A stretch of 64,000 nt of DNA from Kribbella steppae (GTDB lineage Bacteria > Actinomycetota > Actinomycetes > Propionibacteriales > Kribbellaceae): positions 124,001 through 188,000 of the forward strand of contig NZ_SLWN01000004.1 of assembly GCF_004342025.1 (NCBI RefSeq). Reading direction: 5' to 3'. This document shows, in pieces, positions 57,023 to 64,000 of this stretch. The notes beneath the pieces are model-generated. The model saw only the letters and a program-made list of their open reading frames with translations. It had not been told where the DNA came from and did not search any database. Made by a program: the position numbers and the translations under genes. Numbering within the stretch: position 1 is the first letter of the stretch; each line of letters begins with the position of its first letter.

Positions 57023-60000
57023 TCAGGCCAGCCCGGCCTTCAGGTCCTGGCCGACGGCGGTGAGCAACGTGCGGGCCGGTACGTCGCTGACAGTCCGGGC
57101 CTTGGCGAGGAACAGGTCGAGGGCGACGGCCGCCACAGCCGGCTGGTTGCGACGGACAGCACGCTCCGCCAAGCCCAGCTGGACTTTCATCACCGTGGCA
57201 GTTGCCAACGGCACCGTCCCGGCGACCTGGTAGCGATCCACCAGCTTGACCGCCTCCGGGTACGACACGACCACCGTGAACGGCACCGTGGTCACCGACT
57301 TGTTGCCTGCGACATCCACAGCCGACGCCGTCAGCTCGTGCGCCCCAAGACCGAGGACTGCACCGTCGAGCTTCCCGGCCGGCGACAGCGCGCGGCCATC
57401 GACCGCGAGCGTCACGTCCCCGGCCGGACCAGACAACGCATCCGACGCCGTGGCCGCAACCGCAGCAACCGAGGCCACCCCGAGCGACCCGCCGGCAGCC
57501 ACCCCGGTGACCGCTACGACAGGCGCCGTACGGTCGATCTTCACCGTGGTCGACTCGGCCGTCGACACGTTCCCCGCAGTGTCACTAGCCCGCACCTGGA
57601 TCGTGTGCGTGCCGTCAGCAGACAACGTCACCGGAGCCGTGTACTCGGACCAGTCGCCGGTACCGACCTTCTGCTCCACGTACACCTGCCCCGCCTGGTC
57701 GTCCGTCGCCATCGCGGTAGCAACAACGGGAGCGGTCCACCACCCACCGAGCCCGGAAGGGGTCGACGGATTCAGCGACAGATTGACCGACGGAGCCACC
57801 GTGTCCCGGACCAACTTGAAGTAGTCGAACCGCGCCGTCTTCGACGCGACCTGATCCGCCCCGAAGGCGTACACACCGAACGAGGCCGACTCGAGCGCCG
57901 GGTTGGTCACCGCCGGCAGCGCGGTCCACGCCACGCCATCGGCACTGTAGGACCCGGTGAACGTCGACCCGCTCTTCGCCAACCGCAGGTGCCAGACACC
58001 CTGCGTCGCCGCAGCGTTCGGCGCCGGCTCGACCACCGCATCCGCGACCTCACTCCGCAACTCCAGCCCACGTGTCACCGCGGACCCGGCTGCGTTGGTC
58101 GTCAGATAGTCGAGCTTCACGTAGTTGGCGTCATCGGCGTACACCATCAACCCGGCCTGCTGGTACCGCTCGTCGAACGCCGACGCGTCCACCTTCGTCT
58201 CGATCGTCCAGTCACCGTCCGGCGCCGGCTGCAGCATCAGGTTCTTCGGATTGGTGTTCCCGCCCTGGTAGATGTCGCCATTGCCGGTGTCGATCTCCAG
58301 AGCATCACCCGCCACCCGGAAGGCCGCCGGATCGGGCCGTACGACGCCCGACCACCGGCACGCGTCCAGCGTCGTACCCGCGAACTCGTCATCCGGGGCC
58401 GGCTGCTCGGCGGTGTCGTCCGGCGTGATGATGAAGTGGTCGAACGACGCCGTGATCGGCAACGCCTCGGCCCGGTTCGTCAGCCCGAACAGCCCGATCC
58501 GCGGATTCGAGATCCCGGCCAGCTGCTTGGTCTCCGGCATCTCCGTGAACGTCGCGCCATCCGCACTGTAGGCAGCCTTCAAGGACGACCCGTCCGAGGT
58601 GAACCGCACCCACACGGTGTCCGGGTACGACGCACCCAGGTTGGCCGTGTTCGACGCGGCGACCTCATTCGGTACGCCGGCCTCCTCGCGAATGAACTGG
58701 AAGATCCGGTCCGCCGCCGACGGCGATCCGGTCGACCGGCCCTGGAGCACCATCTTGGCGTAGTTGTCGTCGTCGCCGTACACGATCAATCCGGCTTGCT
58801 GATACGCCAGCCGGGCGGGCAACGTGAGCTTCGTCGTCGCCTGCCAGGCACCCGCCGGCAACGGCTGCAGCACGATGTTCGGCGTGCTCGAGTTGCCGGT
58901 CCCGTAGATGTCGGTCGCCGTCAACGGGATCGACAGATTGCCGTCGGCAACCGACAGCTCCTGGTTGCCCCGGACAACAGCGGACCATCGTTCGGTGTCG
59001 AGCGCCGTACCGTCGAACCCGTCGGACCGTCCGGTGAGACAGGCCGGCAGCGAAGGCGAATCCACAGTCACCGTCACGGTCACCGAACCCGCTGCACCGC
59101 GGGCATCCGTCACCGTCACCTTGGCAGCGAAACTCCCAGCCGTCGTGTAGGTGTGACTCACCGACGCACCGGTAGCGGTGGCTCCGTCTCCGAAGCTCCA
59201 TGCGTAGGTCAACGGCAGGTCACCCTCGGCATCGGTCGCAGCCGCTGTGAAGTCGACCTTCAACGGAGCCTTGCCCTGCGTCACCGATGCCGATGCGGTG
59301 ACCGTGGGCCGCTGATTCTCCGTCACACCCTTCCCGATAAAGCGAACCCAGTTGACGTTCAGCTGCCCGGTCGTCTTGACGAAGTACAGCGGACCGCTCG
59401 CCAGCGAAGCCCCACTGACGTCGCCCGTGAAGTCGCCGTACGTCTGCCATCCACCTGTCGGAGACACCTGAATCGTCGCCACCACCGGGCCATCAGTAGG
59501 CGAACCCTGACGGACCTGCACCGTCGCGCCCGCCTCCGGGGATGCAGCCCGCAACTGAATCTGATCGATCAGCGTCAGGTTGGTCGGCTTCCAACCCCAC
59601 CAGTCGCCGTCCTCGATCCACCCGATGTTCTTGCCACCGCCGGCCACATCGCCGGTGTCCTCAACCTGTACGCCGGGTGTCGATCCTGGTCCGCCGGTCT
59701 CGGTGAAGTACTCCGCCTCACGCGTCTTCGGCTGCAGTTGCACGACCTTCTGCGTGGTGATCGTCCCCGTCCCCGGCGCGCCCTTGTCCGTGTACGTCAC
59801 GGTGACGATGCCGAAGATGTTCGCGCCGACGTGCCCTTGGTCGCCAGGTAGCGGGAATGTCCCCTCACACCCGCGGTACTGCTCATAGCCGTGCGCGTGC
59901 TCATCATGCCCGAGCGCCGGCTGGGTGATCACGTCATTGCAATCGACCACCCCGTCCTCGGGGTCGGTCACTGTCACCTTGTAGCGGATGGTGTCCCCGA

Positions 60001-62404
60001 AGTCGAAGAACCCACCGTCAACCGGAGCCTGCACGGTGATCGTCGGTGCCGTGTTCCCGGCCGTGATCGTCCGGTTCGACACCGCCGTACGCCCGTCCGG
60101 ATCGCTCACCGTCAGGCGAGCCGTGAACACGCCAGGCGTCGCATAGGTGTACGACGGTTTGGCCTCGGTGCTGTCCGTCGTACCGTTGCCGTCGAAGTCC
60201 CAGGCCAGCGTGATCGGTTGTCCGTCCGGATCTCGCGAACCGGTCGAGTCGAAGGCAACCGTCAGCGGCGCCGGGCCCGACGTCTTGTCCGTGCTGAACT
60301 GCGCGATCGGCGCCCGATTCCCTTGCACGTAATCGATCCGGTAGATCCCCGAGTCGGCGTTGTTACCGCCGAACCCGCTCCCCCACTCGATCACATACAA
60401 GGCACCATCGGGTCCGAACTGCAGTGCGTGCGGCCGGATGAAGCTCTGCTTCTGCAGCATCCGCGACACGTCGACCACACCGCTGCGCTCGTCGTTCAAC
60501 TGCACCGAGAACAGCCGGCTGTCGTTCCAGTCCGCCCACACCGCCTTGCCGTCGAAGTACGCCGGCCACTTCCGATCCGACGTGCTGTCGGCGTTGTACT
60601 GATACGCACCACTCGTCATCGGTGCACCACTGCCACCGATCTCCGGTACGCCGGTCGTCGACTTGCCCATCCACAGAGTCGCCGGGATCGCCGCCGGCAA
60701 CTGCGTGATGCCGGTGTTGTTCGGCGACTCGTTGACCGGTGCGTTGCAGTTGAACACAGCACCCGACGTCCCGGTGGCGAAGTCGTGGTCGTTGTACGGC
60801 GTGTTGTTGCCGACGCAGTACGGCCAGCCGTAGAACCCCGGCTTGTCGAGGATGTCCCACTCGACCCGCCCGTCCGGCCCGCGCGTCGGAGACACCCCGC
60901 CCGCGTCCGGTCCGTAGTCCGCGACGAACAAATGGTTCGTGGTTGGGTCGATCCCGATCCGGAACGGATTCCGGAAGCCCATCGCGTAGATCTCCGGCCG
61001 CGTCTTCGCCGTACCCGCCGCGAACATGTTGCCGGCCGGGATCGTGTACGTGCCGTCCGCCTCCGGGTGGATGCGGAGGATCTTCCCGTTCAGGTTGTTG
61101 CTGTTGGCAGCACTGCGCTGCGAGTCCCACGCGGCCCGTCCGGACCGCTCGTCGATCGGCGTGTATCCGTCGGAGTCGAACGGATTGCTGTTGTCGCCGG
61201 TGGCCACGAAAAGGTTGCCCTGACCGTCGAACTCCAGCGCACCACCCGCGTGACAACACTGATCCCGCTGCGTGTCGATCCGCAGTACCTGCTTCTCACT
61301 CGCGAGGTCGAGGGTGTCACCAGTCACCTTGAACCGCGAGACCCGGTCGAAGGGCTCGGTGCCCGCCGGGGAGTAGTACAGGTATAGAGAGCCGTTCTCG
61401 GCGAAGGCAGGATCCAGCGCGATCCCGAGCAGCCCGAACTCCTGCCCGGTGTAGACGTTCAGCGTGCCGGCAGTCACCACGGAACCGTCCGGCTTGACGA
61501 TCTTCACCGCGCCGTTCCGGTCGATGTAGAAGACCCGGCCGTCACCGGCGATCGCGAGCTCCATCGGGTTCGACGTGTCGTCGTCCAGCGTCACCTTCTG
61601 GTAGCTGTCACTCAGGGACGCGCCACAGTCGGCGGCCTCCACACCAGCGGCAGTCTTGATCCCGCCCAACAACAGCTGCCGGAAGGCCGGTTCGGCGTAC
61701 GACGCGATCGTGTGCCCCATGCCCGTGTACCAAGCCCGGCCACCGTCATAGTCCTGACACCACGTGATCGGGTGCTCCGGACCCATGTTCCCGCCCGTGT
61801 ACGACGATTCGTCGAGCGAGGCGAGGACGTGGACCGAGTCGCGCGGGTTGGTGCGGTAGTTGTACCACTCGTCCGTGCGCTGCCAGATCGTCGGCGCTTC
61901 CGCCGTCGACGGGTGGGCGTGGTCTTCAACCTTCACCGTGCCGGCCGGCGTACCCGGTGGGTGACTGTCGAAGTAGCTGCCGACGAGCTCGCCGTACCAG
62001 GGCCAGTCGTACTCGGTGTCGGACGCGGCGTGCACACCGGCGTACCCGCCACCGGCCCGGATGTACCGCTCGAAGGCGGCCTGCTGGTCGGCGTTCAGTA
62101 CGTCGCCAGTCGTCGACATCCAGATGACCACCTCGTACTTGGCCAGCTCGGTGTCGTTGAACAGCGACGCATCCTCGGTCGCGGTGACGGTGAAGTTGTT
62201 CGCCGCGGCGAGTTCGGTGATCGCCTGGATGCCGGCCGGGATCGAGTCGTGCCGGAACCCGGCGGTCTTGCTGAAGATCAGTGCATTGAACGTCTCGTCA
62301 CCGTGGCCGGGATGAGCCCGGGCCGGTAGGGGTATCAGCAGTGTCGCGATCAGGGCGAGCACGAGCGCACGAATCACCGTGCCGTGCCTGCGTAGCTGGA
62401 TCAT
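57023..62404 (-). CDS. secreted mosaic protein: ThuA + glucose/sorbosone dehydrogenase-like + PKD + CBM6-like + laminin-G-like + Ig-like modules
   Basis: 1793 residues. Signal peptide IRALVLALIATLLIPLPARA; ThuA-type domain (about 30-250: NALIFSKTAGFRHDSIPAGIQAI, GGGYAGVHAASDTEYDWPWYGELVGSYFDSHP); beta-propeller like PQQ glucose/sorbosone dehydrogenases (about 275-660: FGLLGIALDPAF, CCHAGGALEFDGQGNLFVATGDN, YAMGFRNPFRIGIDP); PKD domains (about 665-750 and 1010-1090); CBM6-like (about 880-1000: REAEYFTETGG...GWIEDGDWWGW); two DUF1349/laminin-G-like domains; Ig-like repeats; and a helical C-terminal FIMAH-like segment (VKLVDRYQVAG). ATG 62404 has GAGGAGC upstream. Presumed extracellular sugar-binding oxidoreductase or binding scaffold; catalytic activity unproven. 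Upstream of it lies xylA on the same strand. Confidence 0.88.
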   Translation of the reverse strand: MIQLRRHGTVIRALVLALIATLLIPLPARAHPGHGDETFNALIFSKTAGFRHDSIPAGIQAITELAAANNFTVTATEDASLFNDTELAKYEVVIWMSTTGDVLNADQQAAFERYIRAGGGYAGVHAASDTEYDWPWYGELVGSYFDSHPPGTPAGTVKVEDHAHPSTAEAPTIWQRTDEWYNYRTNPRDSVHVLASLDESSYTGGNMGPEHPITWCQDYDGGRAWYTGMGHTIASYAEPAFRQLLLGGIKTAAGVEAADCGASLSDSYQKVTLDDDTSNPMELAIAGDGRVFYIDRNGAVKIVKPDGSVVTAGTLNVYTGQEFGLLGIALDPAFAENGSLYLYYSPAGTEPFDRVSRFKVTGDTLDLASEKQVLRIDTQRDQCCHAGGALEFDGQGNLFVATGDNSNPFDSDGYTPIDERSGRAAWDSQRSAANSNNLNGKILRIHPEADGTYTIPAGNMFAAGTAKTRPEIYAMGFRNPFRIGIDPTTNHLFVADYGPDAGGVSPTRGPDGRVEWDILDKPGFYGWPYCVGNNTPYNDHDFATGTSGAVFNCNAPVNESPNNTGITQLPAAIPATLWMGKSTTGVPEIGGSGAPMTSGAYQYNADSTSDRKWPAYFDGKAVWADWNDSRLFSVQLNDERSGVVDVSRMLQKQSFIRPHALQFGPDGALYVIEWGSGFGGNNADSGIYRIDYVQGNRAPIAQFSTDKTSGPAPLTVAFDSTGSRDPDGQPITLAWDFDGNGTTDSTEAKPSYTYATPGVFTARLTVSDPDGRTAVSNRTITAGNTAPTITVQAPVDGGFFDFGDTIRYKVTVTDPEDGVVDCNDVITQPALGHDEHAHGYEQYRGCEGTFPLPGDQGHVGANIFGIVTVTYTDKGAPGTGTITTQKVVQLQPKTREAEYFTETGGPGSTPGVQVEDTGDVAGGGKNIGWIEDGDWWGWKPTNLTLIDQIQLRAASPEAGATVQVRQGSPTDGPVVATIQVSPTGGWQTYGDFTGDVSGASLASGPLYFVKTTGQLNVNWVRFIGKGVTENQRPTVTASASVTQGKAPLKVDFTAAATDAEGDLPLTYAWSFGDGATATGASVSHTYTTAGSFAAKVTVTDARGAAGSVTVTVTVDSPSLPACLTGRSDGFDGTALDTERWSAVVRGNQELSVADGNLSIPLTATDIYGTGNSSTPNIVLQPLPAGAWQATTKLTLPARLAYQQAGLIVYGDDDNYAKMVLQGRSTGSPSAADRIFQFIREEAGVPNEVAASNTANLGASYPDTVWVRFTSDGSSLKAAYSADGATFTEMPETKQLAGISNPRIGLFGLTNRAEALPITASFDHFIITPDDTAEQPAPDDEFAGTTLDACRWSGVVRPDPAAFRVAGDALEIDTGNGDIYQGGNTNPKNLMLQPAPDGDWTIETKVDASAFDERYQQAGLMVYADDANYVKLDYLTTNAAGSAVTRGLELRSEVADAVVEPAPNAAATQGVWHLRLAKSGSTFTGSYSADGVAWTALPAVTNPALESASFGVYAFGADQVASKTARFDYFKLVRDTVAPSVNLSLNPSTPSGLGGWWTAPVVATAMATDDQAGQVYVEQKVGTGDWSEYTAPVTLSADGTHTIQVRASDTAGNVSTAESTTVKIDRTAPVVAVTGVAAGGSLGVASVAAVAATASDALSGPAGDVTLAVDGRALSPAGKLDGAVLGLGAHELTASAVDVAGNKSVTTVPFTVVVSYPEAVKLVDRYQVAGTVPLATATVMKVQLGLAERAVRRNQPAVAAVALDLFLAKARTVSDVPARTLLTAVGQDLKAGLA

Positions 62405-62528
62405 GCGGAGCTCCTCATGGGTCGGATAAGGTGCGCGCTCCATCAGTCGGGGCGGGAAAGACCCCAGCTACTACAAGTCCCGTGCTCTGCCCTGCGCGGG
62501 AGTCAGTACTCTCTCCAAATCAGGCTGG

Positions 62529-63689
62529 TCAGCGAACGCCGAGCAGGTGCTCCATCGCCAGCTGGTCCAGCTTCTCGAACCCGAGACCGCGCTCGGCCAG
62601 CGCCTCCCGGTCGTACTTCTCGTTGCGGAGGTCGGCCAGCGTCTCACCCTCGGCCAGGGTGGGCTCGGACAACTCCGCGACCTTGGCCGCGGCCAGCGCC
62701 TCGGCCACCTCCGGGTCGGCCCGGAACGCCGCCACCTTGTCGCGAAGGATCAGGTAGTTCCGCATACAGCCACGCGCGGTCTCCCAGACGCCTTCCTCGT
62801 CCTCGGTCCGCGGCGGCTTGTAGTCGAAGTGCACGTAACCGTCGTACCCGGGCCGGCCGTCGGTGCCCTGCAGCACGTCGACGGTCCAGAACGCCTCGCG
62901 CAGGTTGCCGGCGCCGAAGCGCAGGTCCTGGTCGAACCGCGGACCGTGCTGCCCGTTCAGGTCGATGTGGTACAGCTTCCCGTGCCACAGCGCCTGAGCG
63001 ATACCGTGCGCGTAGTTCAGCCCGGCCATCTGCTCGTGCCCGACCTCGGGGTTGATGCCGACCAGTTCCGGATCGGCGAGATCGTTGATGAAGGCAATCG
63101 CGTGGCCGATCGACGGCAGCAAGATGTCACCGCGCGGCTCGTTCGGCTTCGGCTCGATCGCGAACCGGATGTTGTAGCCCTGCGCCCGCACGTACGCACA
63201 GAGCAGGTCCATCGACTCCTTGTACCGGTCGAGGGCCGCGTTGACGTCCTTCGAGCCGCCGGACTCGGCACCTTCACGACCGCCCCAGAGCACGTACGTC
63301 GACGCGCCCAGCTCAGCCGCAAGGTCGAGGTTGCGCAGCACCTTGGACAGTGCGTACCGCCGTACCGACCGGTCGTTCGCGGTCAGGCCGCCGTCCTTGA
63401 ACACCGGGTGGCTGAACAGGTTCGTGGTCGCCATCTCGACCACGATGCCGGTGTCGGCCAGTGCCTTGGTGAACCGCTCGAGCACCTGCTGCCGGGTGCC
63501 GTCGTCGGGCACCACGTCGTCGTCGTGGAACGAGATCGCCGCGGCACCCAGTTCCGCGAGCTTCTCCACCGCGTAGACCGGGTCCATCGCCGGGCGGACC
63601 GCCGTACCGAAGACGTCGACGCCCTGCCAGCCGATCGTCCACAGACCGAACGAGAACTTGTCGTCCCTGGTCGGGGTATAGCTCTTCAT
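62529..63689 (-). CDS. xylA: xylose isomerase
   Basis: A 386-residue class I xylose isomerase, the normal actinobacterial length: [31 protein letters not shown] (catalytic histidine), [27 protein letters not shown] (metal glutamate), [35 protein letters not shown] and [15 protein letters not shown]. It interconverts D-xylose and D-xylulose (also glucose and fructose) in the cytoplasm. Its ATG overlaps the stop of the Gfo/Idh/MocA gene by ATGA. About 120 bases separate it from the ThuA-domain gene downstream. Confidence 0.97.
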   Translation of the reverse strand: MKSYTPTRDDKFSFGLWTIGWQGVDVFGTAVRPAMDPVYAVEKLAELGAAAISFHDDDVVPDDGTRQQVLERFTKALADTGIVVEMATTNLFSHPVFKDGGLTANDRSVRRYALSKVLRNLDLAAELGASTYVLWGGREGAESGGSKDVNAALDRYKESMDLLCAYVRAQGYNIRFAIEPKPNEPRGDILLPSIGHAIAFINDLADPELVGINPEVGHEQMAGLNYAHGIAQALWHGKLYHIDLNGQHGPRFDQDLRFGAGNLREAFWTVDVLQGTDGRPGYDGYVHFDYKPPRTEDEEGVWETARGCMRNYLILRDKVAAFRADPEVAEALAAAKVAELSEPTLAEGETLADLRNEKYDREALAERGLGFEKLDQLAMEHLLGVR

Positions 63690-64000
63690 TCAGGAATCTC
63701 CTGCCATTGTCGTGAGGTCGAACTGGCCTCGACCGCGGCCAGCACCCGCTGGACCCGCAGCCCGTCGGCGAACGACGGTGTCGGATCGGCTTCATCGGCG
63801 ATCGCGGTGACCAGGTCGACGACCTGATGGGTGAACCCGTGCTCGTAACCGAGCAGGTGGCCGGGCGGCCACCACGCTCCGACGTACGGGTGGGCGGACT
63901 CGGTGGCGAGGATCCGCCGGAAACCGGCGGTGCGCGCGTCCTCGGTCGCGTCGTAGAAGTGCAGGAGGTTCATGTCCTCGAAGTCGAACGCGAGGCTGCC
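63686..64000 (-). CDS. Gfo/Idh/MocA family oxidoreductase, C-terminal part (runs off the window)
   Basis: Only the last roughly 104 residues are in the window ([96 protein letters not shown]). The [17 protein letters not shown] and [18 protein letters not shown] blocks are typical of the C-terminal dimerisation domain of Gfo/Idh/MocA sugar/inositol dehydrogenases. The NAD-binding N-terminus lies beyond 64000. It overlaps xylA by ATGA, so the two are coupled. Confidence 0.85.
   Translation of the reverse strand, partial: GSLAFDFEDMNLLHFYDATEDARTAGFRRILATESAHPYVGAWWPPGHLLGYEHGFTHQVVDLVTAIADEADPTPSFADGLRVQRVLAAVEASSTSRQWQEIPE

Noticed and set aside
56192..59851. 1219-codon open frame on the plus strand
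   Set aside because: It is antisense to the ThuA-domain gene and the isomerase; its translation is an arginine/histidine/valine-rich artefact of GC-rich third positions with no domain.
1..64000. tRNA, rRNA, CRISPR array, insertion sequence or prophage
   Set aside because: No T-loop-like GGTTCRA with cloverleaf partners, no regularly spaced repeats, and no transposase or integrase translations were found by reading both strands.

Overview
The window is very GC-rich and densely coded. Many starts are GTG or TTG, several genes look leaderless, and extracellular proteins carry Tat and lipoprotein signals. It contains GH3, PL11, ThuA-type and xylose-isomerase sugar genes, LacI/AraC/HxlR/MarR/BTAD regulators and a HelD-like RNA-polymerase recycling helicase. 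Together these point to a saprophytic soil actinobacterium; Kribbella or a relative in the Propionibacteriales is my best guess, from gene content only. I saw no rRNA, tRNA, CRISPR array, insertion sequence or phage.

Layout. 0-5.2 kb: a small unknown gene, a 2-keto-4-pentenoate hydratase relative behind a degenerate coding remnant, a DUF5937-type ArsR regulator divergent from an MFS exporter, and a two-gene ABC system. 5.2-12.2 kb: a sugar ABC importer (solute-binding protein and two permeases) divergent from a GH3 beta-glucosidase and its LacI regulator, with palindromic operators between. 12.2-19.5 kb: peptidase E, HelD/HelR helicase, an alcohol-dehydrogenase stub, a class A PBP with a PASTA domain, and an aminotransferase. 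19.5-28.3 kb: phytanoyl-CoA dioxygenase/AraC pair, thioesterase/HxlR pair, an Excalibur-domain protein, a membrane protein, an aldehyde dehydrogenase, an M6-like metalloprotease and a GGCT-like protein.

28.3-33.6 kb holds the most unusual unit: four genes on the minus strand, every junction an ATGA stop/start overlap. They encode a GAF-GAF hybrid histidine kinase, a single-domain response regulator, a receiver-nucleotidyl cyclase and an ATP-grasp protein related to the PGM1 peptide ligase. A Tat-exported phospholipase C with a PHO-box-like repeat lies divergent to it. 36-41.5 kb: a complete oligopeptide-family ABC importer whose near-consensus promoter is covered by a LacI-type operator, which suggests an oligosaccharide substrate.

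41.8-56.8 kb: methyltransferase, BTAD regulator (with a long hairpin between them), a sacsin-type HSP90-fold ATPase, SGNH hydrolase, two GNATs, a frameshifted rhamnogalacturonan lyase, an uncatalogued 58-residue ORF with a strong ribosome site, MarR/TPR pair, DUF2071 protein, epoxide hydrolase and a TIM-barrel sugar isomerase. 57-64 kb: a 1793-residue secreted mosaic protein (ThuA, glucose/sorbosone-dehydrogenase fold, PKD, CBM6-like, laminin-G-like and Ig-like modules), xylose isomerase and the end of a Gfo/Idh/MocA oxidoreductase.

Overall the window mainly covers plant-polysaccharide use: import of sugars and oligosaccharides, extracellular depolymerases, intracellular isomerases and dehydrogenases, and local regulators with visible operators.
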